Positions 7,432 through 16,408 of a stretch of 64,000 nt of DNA are shown piece after piece. Position 1 is the first letter of the stretch. Each line of letters begins with the position of its first letter. The translations under genes and the position numbers were made by a program. The stretch covers positions 223,001-287,000 of the forward strand of contig QHWB01000032.1 in the NCBI GenBank assembly GCA_003222395.1, read 5' to 3'. A model generated the notes under the pieces. It did not search any database, had not been told where the DNA came from, and saw only the letters and a program-made list of their open reading frames with translations. Origin of the DNA: Acidobacteriota bacterium (GTDB taxonomy: Bacteria; Acidobacteriota; Vicinamibacteria; Vicinamibacterales; CAVVIG01).

Positions 7432-9651
7432 ATGACCCAGGCGTCCCAGTTGTCCCCGGAGCTGTCGCGCGGTCTGCTGCAGCTGGCGCGAGCGCTGATC
7501 GTCGCCGCGCGCAACTGGTCTCTCTATCCGCCCGAACATCCAACCGTCGGCGTGTCGGTGAAGCGTCTGTGCGATGCCATCCACGCGTCGTCGCTCGGCG
7601 CCGTGTTCTCGATCGGGATCACGCCCGACACGCTCATGATCGAAAGCACCGCCGCCGATTCGTCGCAGACGGCCGTCGCTGAAGCCGCCGCGCTGCTGCA
7701 CGATCGCGATCTGCTGCGCGTCACCTTTCTCGGCGACGTGCCGCCCGAAGCGATCCATGCCTTCCTGACGATCCTGGCGCTCGATCCCGCCGATCGGCGC
7801 GCGCGCGGCGGGCCGGCGCGCATCTGGGAAATGGACGGCCACCCGTCGCTCGCGCTGGAACAAATCGATTACCAGAAAGTCCTCGCGCGCGAGGCAGGCG
7901 ACATTCCCGAACCGGCCAAGCGCGACGACGTCTGGAAATCGATCGTCACGTCGATCGCGGGCGGCCAGAAAGCCTTCTTCGACGAACGGCAGCAGGCGCG
8001 GCTGCTCGAGATCGCCGGAAGCGTGCCCGACATCGCCGACCTCGCCATCGCCGTCGCGGCGCCCAAATGCACGCTCGGCGGGTCGCCGATGATCACGCTG
8101 CAGGCGGCCACCGTCCTCGCCGCCTTCCGCCACTTGACGAGCATCGTCGGCGTCATGGCGCCCGATCGCATGCCGGAGGTGATGAACAACCTCGCCGCCG
8201 CCGCCATCCAGCTCGACGCGCACCTGATGATGCAGATGATGCAGGCCGAGGAGAATCCGGCTGCGGGAATCGCGATCGTACAGGGGCTCGCCGGCGCGTT
8301 CGACGATGCGAAAGTGGCGCAGCTGCTGGCCACCGCCCTGGCGCTCGACGGCAAAGCGAGCGATCGTCTCGCCACGATCTTCAACACGATCGCTCCCGAC
8401 GAGGACCGCAAGCAGCGCGTGCTGAAGATGACGCGCAGCATGCTCACTGAGACCGACTTCGGCAAGACGGGCCAGTTCCAGGTGCTCTGGACGTCAATGG
8501 AGACGCTGCTCGTCTCCTACAACGACAAGCCGTTCGTATCCGATGGGTACAAGACCGCGCTCGACGGCCTCGGCGGCCGCGCCGACCGGATGGCAACCGT
8601 CGGCGAGCTGCCGCCGGAAGCGGGCGAATGGTTGACGAGCCTCGGGCAGGAAAACGTCCGCAGCCTCTCGGTCCGCATGCTGATCGACTTGCTGGCGCTC
8701 GAGAAGGACGCGAAGCGCGCCGCCGAGCTCGCTCAGGACATGGCGGTGCTGGTCGAGGACCTGCTGATGTCGGGCGCGTACGACGACGCGCTGACGGTGA
8801 CGACGGCGCTCGCCAGGCGCGGGAACTCGTCGCTGATCGGCCGCGACGAATGCCGTCAGGCGCTCGATCGGCTTGGGGAGTCGCTGGCTCTGCTCGAAAC
8901 GGCGGCGCTCATCGGCGACGTCGACGAGGACGGCTGGAGCGCCATCAAGGCGGTCATCGAGACGATCGGTCTCCCGGCGATCGAGTCGCTGAAGCCCGTG
9001 GTGACCGTCGAGGCCGATACGCTGACCACGTCGCGCGCCGAGGAAACAATCGTCGGGTTCGGCGCGCCGGCGGTCACGCGTCTGGCGTCGCTCGTGGCCG
9101 ACCCGCGCTGGTTCGTTCAGCGGCGCGGGGCGCGCCTTCTCGGCCGGATTGCCGCGCCCCAGGCAGTTCCGCTGCTGCAGCCGCTCGTCCGCCAGTCCGA
9201 TCCGCGCGTCGCGCGCGAAGCGATCTCGGCTCTGACGGCCATCCCCGATCCGTCGGCGGCACGCGCCATCCACACCGTGCTGCGCGCGGCGACGGGCACG
9301 CTGCGAACCGCGGTGATCGAGGCGCTGGTGGGCAGCCGCGACCCGCGCGTCGTCCCCGTGCTCGTGCGGATCATCGAAGAAAGCGATCCGCTGGGAAAGG
9401 ACCACGACGTCGTGCTGCAGACCGTCGGGGCGCTCGCGACGATGGGCACCGACGCCGCCGTCCAGCCGCTGATGGCGCTGGCCGGGCGCCGCCGCTTTCT
9501 GGGCGGCCGGAAGCTCCGGGCCCTCAAGGAGACCAGCGTCGACGCCCTCCTGAAGATCGGCACCCCAACAGCCGAAACGACGTTAAGAGAAGCTGGGCAG
9601 ACGGGCGACCGGGCCCTGAAAAAGATCATCGCCGCGCGCCTCAGAAACTGA
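7432..9651 (+). CDS. HEAT-like repeat protein, first copy
   Basis: A 739-aa soluble, Ala/Leu-rich helical protein with no catalytic motif that I recognise. The N-terminal third (RALIVAARNWSLYPPEHPTV; a later IDYQKVLARE) is shared with the paralogue at 11002-13245. The C-terminal 200 residues contain HEAT/PBS-lyase-like repeats (RRGARLLGRIAAPQAVPLL, REAISALTAIPDPSAAR, VIEALVGSRDPRVVPVLV). Such repeats usually scaffold protein contacts. The gene is immediately followed by an HD-GYP gene (1-nt gap), so a regulatory partnership with that phosphodiesterase is likely but inferred. Confidence 0.75.
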   Translation: MTQASQLSPELSRGLLQLARALIVAARNWSLYPPEHPTVGVSVKRLCDAIHASSLGAVFSIGITPDTLMIESTAADSSQTAVAEAAALLHDRDLLRVTFLGDVPPEAIHAFLTILALDPADRRARGGPARIWEMDGHPSLALEQIDYQKVLAREAGDIPEPAKRDDVWKSIVTSIAGGQKAFFDERQQARLLEIAGSVPDIADLAIAVAAPKCTLGGSPMITLQAATVLAAFRHLTSIVGVMAPDRMPEVMNNLAAAAIQLDAHLMMQMMQAEENPAAGIAIVQGLAGAFDDAKVAQLLATALALDGKASDRLATIFNTIAPDEDRKQRVLKMTRSMLTETDFGKTGQFQVLWTSMETLLVSYNDKPFVSDGYKTALDGLGGRADRMATVGELPPEAGEWLTSLGQENVRSLSVRMLIDLLALEKDAKRAAELAQDMAVLVEDLLMSGAYDDALTVTTALARRGNSSLIGRDECRQALDRLGESLALLETAALIGDVDEDGWSAIKAVIETIGLPAIESLKPVVTVEADTLTTSRAEETIVGFGAPAVTRLASLVADPRWFVQRRGARLLGRIAAPQAVPLLQPLVRQSDPRVAREAISALTAIPDPSAARAIHTVLRAATGTLRTAVIEALVGSRDPRVVPVLVRIIEESDPLGKDHDVVLQTVGALATMGTDAAVQPLMALAGRRRFLGGRKLRALKETSVDALLKIGTPTAETTLREAGQTGDRALKKIIAARLRN

Positions 9652-9652
9652 C

Positions 9653-11005
9653 TTGCATATCAAGAAGGCCGAGGAACTGATACGCCGGCTTGCGGCAGCG
9701 CTGCGGGGTACCGAGCTCTATTCGCCGAACCACCCCCTCGTGCAGCGCGGACTCGATACCCTGAATGCCGCCGCGACCGAAGCGCTCCAGGCGGCGCCGG
9801 CCATCGTCATCGGCTTCATCGGCGACGAAGTCGTCGTCGACGGCGACCGCCTGCCGCGCGGGACCGCGGCGCTCGTCGGCTTCGCGCGCGATCTGCGCGA
9901 GCGCGGCATCGAGAAGATCACGCTGACGCGCGGTCTCACGCGCGACGAGATCAGGAACCTCATCGCCGTCTTCAGCGACCGGACGTCAGCGCCGCCGCTC
10001 GCCGACCGCCTCGCGGCCAGAGGCGTCCGCCACGTGACGCTCGGCCGCATCGTCGTCGAAGAGGTGACCGACGAACAGGCCGGCATCGCGGCCGCCCGCC
10101 GCGTGTACGCGACGGCGGTCGAAACCGCCGAGTCGCTGTGGGAAGCGGCCAAGGCCGGCGACAAGCCCGATCCGACCGCCGCGCGGAAGATCATCGACGG
10201 CCTCGCGAAGCTGGTCACTCAGGACCGCACCTCGCTGATGGCGCTGACGGCACTGAAGAAGTACGACAACTACACGTTCACGCACATGGTGAACGTCTCG
10301 GCGCTCGCGATGGCGCAGGCGCGGGCGCTCAACGTCGACGGAACGCTCCTGCGCGAATTCGGCTTCGCCGCGCTGATGCACGACATCGGCAAGGTCAACA
10401 CGCCGCTCGAGGTCCTCAACAAGCCGGACAAGCTCACGAAGGACGAGTTCGACGTGATGAAGCAGCACGTCGTCGACGGCGCGCACATCCTGCGGCGGAC
10501 GCCGGAGATGCCTGCGCTCGCGCCGATCGTCGCCTTCGAGCATCACCTGAAACAGGATCTGAGCGGCTATCCGGAGAACATCGGCAGCCGCAAGCTGAAT
10601 CTCTGCACGATGATCGTGTCGATTGCCGACGTGTTCGACGCGCTGCGCAGCAACCGGCCGTACCGGCAGGGGCTCGCGACGAACCGCATTCGCGCGATCA
10701 TGGGCGAGCAGGGCAACCCGGCGTTCAATCAGCCGCTGCTGAAGCGATTCGTCAACCTGATGGGCCTCTTTCCAGTCGGCAACCTCGTGCGATTGACCAC
10801 CGACGAGCTCGCGGTCGTCTCCGCGGAACATCCGACCGATCCGTTCCGGCCGCAGGTGAAAATCATTCAGGATGCGAAGGGTGAATTCCTGGAAGAGCCG
10901 CTGCTCGCGAACACGTGGGAACATCAAGGCGACGACGACGAGCGCGCCGTCGTCGAGGCGGTCGATCCCGAGCCGTTGGGCATCGATCCGTTGAAGTATC
11001 TGTGA
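9653..11005 (+). CDS. HD-GYP domain protein, first copy
   Basis: A 450-aa protein with an HD-GYP cyclic-di-GMP phosphodiesterase-type domain. HDIGK lies at about residue 243, followed by TPLEVLNKPDKL, KQHVVDGAHIL and FEHHLKQDLSGYP. The usual HHExxDGxGYP is altered: Leu replaces the Gly after Asp. The N-terminal 170 residues (RLAAALRGTELYSPNHPLV, IGFIGDEVVVDGDRLPRG) have no named domain I recognise but match the second copy at 13242. The start is TTG at 9653, just past the upstream stop. Its stop overlaps the next gene's GTG (GTGA). It probably hydrolyses c-di-GMP or a related dinucleotide, pending the effect of the changed motif. Confidence 0.88.
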   Translation: MHIKKAEELIRRLAAALRGTELYSPNHPLVQRGLDTLNAAATEALQAAPAIVIGFIGDEVVVDGDRLPRGTAALVGFARDLRERGIEKITLTRGLTRDEIRNLIAVFSDRTSAPPLADRLAARGVRHVTLGRIVVEEVTDEQAGIAAARRVYATAVETAESLWEAAKAGDKPDPTAARKIIDGLAKLVTQDRTSLMALTALKKYDNYTFTHMVNVSALAMAQARALNVDGTLLREFGFAALMHDIGKVNTPLEVLNKPDKLTKDEFDVMKQHVVDGAHILRRTPEMPALAPIVAFEHHLKQDLSGYPENIGSRKLNLCTMIVSIADVFDALRSNRPYRQGLATNRIRAIMGEQGNPAFNQPLLKRFVNLMGLFPVGNLVRLTTDELAVVSAEHPTDPFRPQVKIIQDAKGEFLEEPLLANTWEHQGDDDERAVVEAVDPEPLGIDPLKYL

Positions 11006-13245
11006 GCGAAAAGCCAGCGCCGTTGGGACCCGAGCATGCATCGCGTCTCATCGAATTCGCACGCGCCTGCAAGGCCGCGGCGCGGGCGGTCGTGCTCTAT
11101 CCATCCGGGCATCCGGCGATCACCGCGACGCTCGGTCGAATCGTGCAGATCACGTCGATAGCCTCGCTGAACGCGCCGCTTCGGTTGACGGTTCTCCCCG
11201 AGTCGCTGCTGCTCGACGAACGCGCGCTGGCGCGCCCGGAATCGGCGGTCGGCGAATTGGCCGCGCTGCTGCATAGCCACCTGATCGGCCAGCTGACGGT
11301 CAATCCCGGCGGCGATGCCGACGCCTGGCGCAGCTTCCTGCTTCTGCTCGCGCGGACGCCCGAGTCGATTCGCACCGACGGCGGCATCTCGCGCGTGTGG
11401 GCGACGATGGCGGGACGGCACGTCGAGCTGCGCGAGATCGACTACTCCGAAGTGCTGCGCGAGCGCACGGGCGGCGAGTCGGCCGTGTGGGACAAGGTGC
11501 TCGCCAATTGCCTGCAGGGCATGGCTTTCGATCTCGACGAGGCGGCGGTCAAGGAGCTGCTCGGGATCGCCGGTGACGCCGATCGCCTGGCGGACCTGAT
11601 GGCCGCGGTGGAAGAGGGCGCGTCCGATTCGGGCGGGGTCGGCGCGAAGACCACGGCGCTGATGCGGATGCTCCGCGGCATCATCGACGCGGTGTCGAAA
11701 GCCGATCCCGATCGCCTCGAGCCGGTGTTGGGGAACATGGCGTCGGCGGTCGGCCGGCTGTCGGCGGAAATGCTCATGGGGCTGCTCGAGCAGCGCGAGG
11801 TCGACGAGGGGCCGCAGCTGATGAACGCGGTGGTCAGCCGCATGACCGACGGCGCGATTGCGCGCTTCGTCGCGCGAAACGTCATCGAGGAAACGACGGC
11901 CACCGATCGCCTCGCCGTCGCGTTCCAGTCGCTCGTGCAGGATGCGGAGCAGCGGCCGCGGCTGCTCACGCTGGCGCACGAGGACGTGAAGGCATCGCCG
12001 CTCGGCAGCACGGAAGGCTTCGAATCGGTCTGGAACCATGTCGCCGGGAAGCTCCTGACGTCGTATTCGGACAAACCGTTCGTCGGGAACGAGTACGCGC
12101 GCGAGCTGTCGGGCGCGCGGACGCAGGCCATCGAAGTCGAGCAGGTCAACGACGATCCGCCCGAGCGCATTTCCGCATGGCTCAGCACCGTCGCGACCAC
12201 TCAGCTTCGGGCGCTCGACCTGACGTTGCTGCTGGATCTGCTGCGGATCGAGCCGGACGACGCGAAGTGGGGCGAGATGATGACGCCGGTCGTGCGGCTC
12301 CTCGAAGATCTGCTGCTCGTCGGCGATTTCGACGCCGCGGTGCAGCTGATCGAGGTACTCGTCGGCGAAGGGCGCACCGGCGCGACGACGGGGCGCCGCC
12401 AGCATGCGATCACCGCGATCGACATGCTCATCGCCGGCACGATGATGCGCCACATCACGACGCACCTCGCCACGATAGACGCGGCGCAGTTCGAGCGCGT
12501 CAAGGCGATGTGCGTGTCGCTCGGCGAAGTCCTCGTCCGTCCGCTGGCCGAGACGCTGTCGGTCGAAGAGCGCCCCCGTACGCGCGAGCGGCTCGCGTCG
12601 ATTCTGCTGGCGTTCGGCCCCGCCGGACGGCGGACGGTTGAACGGCTGAAGAGCTCGCCGAACGCGGCGGTGCGGCGGACGGCGATTCTGCTCATGCGGC
12701 AGTTCGGCGGGAGCGAGGCGCTGCCGGATCTGACCGAGCTGCTCGACGACAACGAGCCGCAGGTGCAGCGCGAAGCGGTCCGCGCCATCCTCAACGTCGG
12801 GACCGACGCCGCCTATCAGATTCTGCAGCAGGCGCTCGCGAGCGGCACCGAGCGGTCGCGCGAGGCGATCATGCAGTCGATCAGCCTCGTGCGCGACGAG
12901 CGCGCGACGCCGCTGTTCGGCTACATCGTCCGAAACATCGATCACCGCGGTCCGCTGGCGCCGGTGTACCTGCGCGCCATCGAGTCGCTCGGCGTCTTGA
13001 AGGATCCGGAAGGAGTCGTTCCCCTGAAGGAAGCACTGTACAAGGGCGAATGGTGGGCGCCGCGGCGCAGCGCGGTGCTGCGCGGCGCCGCCGCCGCGGC
13101 GCTCGCGCGTATCGGCACGTCGGAAGCCATCGCGGTGCTGCAGGAAGCGGCCGCGACCGGCAAGCGCGGCGTCCGCAACGCGGCGAAATCGCACCTGACC
13201 GAGGCGCCGGCGCACCGACGAGCCGCCGCGAGAGGAGACGCATGA
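11002..13245 (+). CDS. HEAT-like repeat protein, second copy
   Basis: A 747-aa paralogue of the product of 7432-9651. It shares the opening pattern (ARACKAAARAVVLYPSGHPAI against ARALIVAARNWSLYPPEHPTV), the LREIDYSEVLRE segment, and the central SYSDKPFVGNEYARE against SYNDKPFVSDGYKTA. HEAT-like repeats occupy the C-terminus (RRTAILLMRQFGGSEALPDL, REAVRAILNVGTDAAY). The frame is open upstream inside the preceding gene, but GTG 11002 overlaps that gene's stop as GTGA and matches the copy-1 N-terminus. It precedes the second HD-GYP gene with an ATGA overlap. Confidence 0.78.
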   Translation: MSEKPAPLGPEHASRLIEFARACKAAARAVVLYPSGHPAITATLGRIVQITSIASLNAPLRLTVLPESLLLDERALARPESAVGELAALLHSHLIGQLTVNPGGDADAWRSFLLLLARTPESIRTDGGISRVWATMAGRHVELREIDYSEVLRERTGGESAVWDKVLANCLQGMAFDLDEAAVKELLGIAGDADRLADLMAAVEEGASDSGGVGAKTTALMRMLRGIIDAVSKADPDRLEPVLGNMASAVGRLSAEMLMGLLEQREVDEGPQLMNAVVSRMTDGAIARFVARNVIEETTATDRLAVAFQSLVQDAEQRPRLLTLAHEDVKASPLGSTEGFESVWNHVAGKLLTSYSDKPFVGNEYARELSGARTQAIEVEQVNDDPPERISAWLSTVATTQLRALDLTLLLDLLRIEPDDAKWGEMMTPVVRLLEDLLLVGDFDAAVQLIEVLVGEGRTGATTGRRQHAITAIDMLIAGTMMRHITTHLATIDAAQFERVKAMCVSLGEVLVRPLAETLSVEERPRTRERLASILLAFGPAGRRTVERLKSSPNAAVRRTAILLMRQFGGSEALPDLTELLDDNEPQVQREAVRAILNVGTDAAYQILQQALASGTERSREAIMQSISLVRDERATPLFGYIVRNIDHRGPLAPVYLRAIESLGVLKDPEGVVPLKEALYKGEWWAPRRSAVLRGAAAAALARIGTSEAIAVLQEAAATGKRGVRNAAKSHLTEAPAHRRAAARGDA

Positions 13246-14606
13246 CGGCGCCCCGCTTCCAGCTCGCCGACGAGTTGCTGCGGCGCCTTGCGGCGGCGCT
13301 GCGGTCGTCGCAGCTGTACTCCAAGGGTCACCCGATCATCGGGCGCAATCTCGAGCAGCTGTCGGCGGCTGTCCAATTGCTCCACAGCCTGCAGCCGACC
13401 ACCGTGGTCGGTTTCGTCGGCGACGAGATCATCGTCGACGACATGCCGGTCGCGCGCGCGGACGTGCTCGGCGGAATCGTCCGCCGGCTGCAGCAGGCCG
13501 GGATCGAGCGGATTACGTTCGACCGCGGCGTCACCAGCGACGAGCTCTCGACGTTCATCGAGGCGGTGACGGCGATCGAGGTGCGCGAGGGCGACGAAAA
13601 CGGGCCGGCGTTTCCGGCGCTGCCGCACATCCGCGTCGGCCGCGTCTCGATCGAGCAGCGCGTCGAAGGCAGCCTCACCGACATGGCGACGATCAAACGT
13701 CTGTACCACGATGCCGTGTCGGTCGCGACGAGCCTGTGGGAGAGCGCCGAAACCGAAGGCAAGCCCGACGCGACGATAGCGCGGACGATGATCGACGGTC
13801 TCGCGCAGGCGGTGGCGCAGAACCGGACGGCACTGCTGGCGCTGACGACGCTGAAGAACTACGACAACTACACGTTCACGCACATGGTGAACGTCTCGAT
13901 TCTGACGATGGGACAGGCGCGCGGGCTCGGCATCGACGGGCCGCTGCTGCGAGAGTTCGGTCTGGCGGCGCTGATGCACGACATCGGCAAGGTGCGCACG
14001 CCGCTCGAAGTGCTCAACAAGCCGGACAAGCTCACCGACGACGAATTCGCGATCATGAAGCGGCACGTCGTCGACGGCGCGGAAATCCTGCGGCAGACGG
14101 CCGACATCCCCGCGCTCGCGCCGGTCGTCGCCTTCGAGCATCACCTGCGTCTGGACGGCACCGGCTATCCGGGTGGCGCCAAGAGATCGTCGCTCAACAT
14201 CGGCACGATGCTGTGCAGCATCGCCGACGTCTACGACGCGATGCGCTCGCAGCGCGCCTACCAGCAGGCATTTCCGTCGGAGCGGATCCTCCAGGTGCTG
14301 AAACGCAACGACGGCACGCAGTTCGATCAGCACCTGGTGCGCCGCTTCGTGCAGCTGATCGGCATCTACCCACCCGGGAACCTCGTGCGGCTGAACACCG
14401 GCGAGGTCGCCGTCGTTCTGAAGGTCTACGCGCCGGATCCCTACCGGCCGCAGGTGCGCGTGCTGATTTCGCGCGACGGCACGCGGCTCGAGCTCCCCTG
14501 CGAAATCGAGTTGTGGAACGTCAGCGAGGATCCCCAGCGGCCGTCATCGGTCGTCGCGCCACTCGATCCGGCCACGTACAATCTCGATCCGCTGGTGCTG
14601 ATGTGA
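13242..14606 (+). CDS. HD-GYP domain protein, second copy
   Basis: A 454-aa paralogue of the HD-GYP protein at 9653. HDIGK lies at about residue 246, with TPLEVLNKPDKLTDDEF, KRHVVDGAEIL and a canonical GYP loop (FEHHLRLDGTGYPGG), so this copy keeps the full expected metal- and substrate-binding set. The start is ATG 13242, overlapping the upstream stop (ATGA) and preceded by AGAGGAG at good spacing; the longer open frame upstream is not needed. It is the last gene of the four-gene unit. Confidence 0.92.
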   Translation: MTAPRFQLADELLRRLAAALRSSQLYSKGHPIIGRNLEQLSAAVQLLHSLQPTTVVGFVGDEIIVDDMPVARADVLGGIVRRLQQAGIERITFDRGVTSDELSTFIEAVTAIEVREGDENGPAFPALPHIRVGRVSIEQRVEGSLTDMATIKRLYHDAVSVATSLWESAETEGKPDATIARTMIDGLAQAVAQNRTALLALTTLKNYDNYTFTHMVNVSILTMGQARGLGIDGPLLREFGLAALMHDIGKVRTPLEVLNKPDKLTDDEFAIMKRHVVDGAEILRQTADIPALAPVVAFEHHLRLDGTGYPGGAKRSSLNIGTMLCSIADVYDAMRSQRAYQQAFPSERILQVLKRNDGTQFDQHLVRRFVQLIGIYPPGNLVRLNTGEVAVVLKVYAPDPYRPQVRVLISRDGTRLELPCEIELWNVSEDPQRPSSVVAPLDPATYNLDPLVLM

Positions 14607-14624
14607 GGGGCCTTACGAAGAACG

Positions 14625-14710
14625 GGGAAGGGCAAAGGGCAAAGGGCAAAGGGCAGGCAGGAAACAAAGGCCAGCTGCCATCTGCCCTTTGCCCTTTGCC
14701 CTCTGCCCTA
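14625..14710. repeat. Heptanucleotide repeat hairpin (GGGCAAA type)
   Basis: Left arm 14629-14654 is a run of GGGCAAA units; right arm 14677-14709 is TTTGCCC units on the same strand. They can form a long G/C-rich stem. It lies between the HD-GYP stop and the MGMT-like gene and could act as a terminator-like structure, although there is no T-tract. Confidence 0.7.
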
Positions 14711-14731
14711 CAGGGATCATTCAAAGATCGT

Positions 14732-15016
14732 GTGCTGGCCACTGTCCGCCGCATCCCGCCCGGGCGCGTCGCGACCTACGGCGACGTCGCCGAGCTCGCC
14801 GGACGTCCCCGTGCCGCGCGCGCTGTCGGCAACATCATGCGCGACTGCCGCCGCCGCGACGTGCCCTGCCACCGCGTGATCGCGGCCGGCGGCCGTATTG
14901 GCGGCTACGGCGGCAGCGAAATGTTGAAGCGGTCGCTCCTCGCGGCTGAGGGGATAATCGTGTCGGGATTGCGCATCCGCGACCTCGACCGAACCTTGTG
15001 GAGACCGCGAAGGTAA
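14732..15016 (+). CDS. MGMT/ATL-family DNA-binding domain protein
   Basis: A short protein (94 aa from GTG 14732) corresponding to the C-terminal domain of O6-alkylguanine-DNA alkyltransferases: RRIPPGRVATYGDVAELAG (recognition helix region), then VPCHRVIAAGGRIGGYGG with the alkyl-acceptor cysteine in PCHRV. Alkyltransferase-like proteins replace that Cys with Trp, so the Cys hints at real methyltransferase activity, though the N-terminal MGMT domain is absent. The start is uncertain: a TTG at 14696 in the same frame lies inside the heptamer hairpin, and no clear ribosome-binding site is seen for either. Confidence 0.8.
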   Translation: MLATVRRIPPGRVATYGDVAELAGRPRAARAVGNIMRDCRRRDVPCHRVIAAGGRIGGYGGSEMLKRSLLAAEGIIVSGLRIRDLDRTLWRPRR

Positions 15017-15050
15017 AACCTGCCGACCCTCTTCTTCGTCTTTCGTAACC

Positions 15051-15593
15051 GTGACCGCCAAGCAACGCCCGCCAATCCCTTTCCCGTCTAAGGAAACGGA
15101 GGAGACCGACCTGTTCGAGGCGATGTACCGCGAACATTCCAGGCGGATTTACACGATGGCCTGCAGGATCGCGGGATCGCCCGAGGACGGCGAGGATCTT
15201 CTGCAGGAAATCTTCCTGCAGGCGTATCGCAAGATGGGAACGTTCAAGGGCGAATCGGCGCTCGGCACGTGGCTGTACCGGCTGGCGCTCAACCATTGCC
15301 TCGATTACGTGCGCAGCAGGAGAGCGAAAATGGACAAGCTCACCGACACGCTGGACGACGAGACGTCGATCGAGCCGGTGGCGCGACGCCAGACGCCGAT
15401 TGCGAAGATGGATCTCGATCGCGCTATCGACCGGCTGCCAGACGGCTGCCGCGAGGCGTTCGTGCTGCACGACGTCGAAGGATTCGATCACAAGGAAGTC
15501 GGCGAGCTGCTGGGCATCGCGGAAGGCACGTCGAAGTCGCAGGTGTTCAAAGCGCGCCTGAAGCTGCGCGCGATGTTGGGAGGGCGGCCCTGA
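15051..15593 (+). CDS. ECF-family RNA polymerase sigma factor
   Basis: A 180-aa sigma-70 family protein with region 2 (YREHSRRIYTMACRIAGSPEDGEDLLQE then IFLQAY, TWLYRLALNHCLDYVRSRR) and region 4 (DRLPDGCREAFVLHD, HKEVGELLGIAEGTSKSQV then FKARLKLR). It would direct RNA polymerase to a regulon held in check by the zinc-finger anti-sigma encoded next (5-nt gap). The start is GTG 15051 with only a weak upstream purine signal. Confidence 0.94.
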   Translation: MTAKQRPPIPFPSKETEETDLFEAMYREHSRRIYTMACRIAGSPEDGEDLLQEIFLQAYRKMGTFKGESALGTWLYRLALNHCLDYVRSRRAKMDKLTDTLDDETSIEPVARRQTPIAKMDLDRAIDRLPDGCREAFVLHDVEGFDHKEVGELLGIAEGTSKSQVFKARLKLRAMLGGRP

Positions 15594-15598
15594 AAGAA

Positions 15599-16396
15599 AT
15601 GAAAGGGCCGGTTGAAATGCATCCGAACGACACCGTTCTGAACGACTACGTCGACGGCACGCTCGGATCGCGCGAGCGCACCGAGGTGGAAGCGCACGTC
15701 GAGTCGTGCGCGCCGTGCCGGGCGCTCGTCGACGACCTGCGCGACATCGCGCGGACGGCGGCGTCGCTCGACCAGCGCGAGCCGCCGGCGCGCGCGTGGG
15801 CACGCATCGAGCGGGCGATCGAGCTGGAGCGGGAATCGCGAGCCGTTGGAGCGCGAGACGATGGAGCGCGAGGCTTTCAGCCGAGCGGCGGCGGTGGCGG
15901 GCCCGCTCGGCTGAAAGCCTCGCGCTACACGAAGTATGGCGCCTGGCTCGCCGCCGCCGCAGCCATCGTCATCGCGACGGTCGTCGGGCTCCGATACGTG
16001 CCGACGCGCGGCACGCAGCCGTCGAACGCGGCCGCAGGATCGAGCGCAGACGTCACGTCGCAGACGATCGAGGCGGAGCTGCGCGCGGCCGAAGCGCATT
16101 ACGACAAGGCGATCAAAGGGCTCGAGCAGATCGCAAACTCCGAGAAAGGCGCGCTCGACACGCAGACGGCGGCGACGCTGCAGAAAAATCTCGCGGTCAT
16201 CGATCAGGCGATCAGCGAGAGCCGCGCGGCCGTTCGCATGCAGCCGACCAACGAGCCGGCCCAGCAGAGTCTGCTCGAAAACTTCAAGGCGAAGCTGGCG
16301 CTGCTGCAGGACACCGTGGCGCTGATCAACGAAATGCGGAAGGGCAACGAGGCGGGTGCGGCCCGCATCGGCTCGGGACTCCGACAGAAGGGCTAA
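15599..16396 (+). CDS. Zinc-finger anti-sigma factor, membrane-anchored
   Basis: A 265-aa protein with an N-terminal zf-HC2 anti-sigma domain (H-x3-C-x2-C in EAHVESCAPCRAL), one transmembrane segment (GAWLAAAAAIVIATVVGLRYV) and an extracytoplasmic coiled-coil-like tail. It should bind the ECF sigma factor encoded just upstream. ATG 15599 is preceded by GGGAGGGCGG about 10 nt away; a second ATG at 15617 is possible. Between the zinc finger and the membrane helix, a palindromic repeat (15866-15928) is read in frame as RGFQPSGGGGGPARLKASRY, an insertion not expected in this family. Confidence 0.88.
   Translation: MKGPVEMHPNDTVLNDYVDGTLGSRERTEVEAHVESCAPCRALVDDLRDIARTAASLDQREPPARAWARIERAIELERESRAVGARDDGARGFQPSGGGGGPARLKASRYTKYGAWLAAAAAIVIATVVGLRYVPTRGTQPSNAAAGSSADVTSQTIEAELRAAEAHYDKAIKGLEQIANSEKGALDTQTAATLQKNLAVIDQAISESRAAVRMQPTNEPAQQSLLENFKAKLALLQDTVALINEMRKGNEAGAARIGSGLRQKG
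15866..15928. repeat. Palindromic dispersed repeat inside a coding region, copy B
   Basis: Perfect 21-bp inverted arms (15866-15886 and 15905-15925, built on GCGAGGCTTTCAGCCGAGC) surround an 18-nt GC-rich loop. The whole element is in frame within the anti-sigma gene, between the zinc finger and the transmembrane segment. Confidence 0.85.
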
Positions 16397-16408
16397 AGGC
16401 TCAGGACC

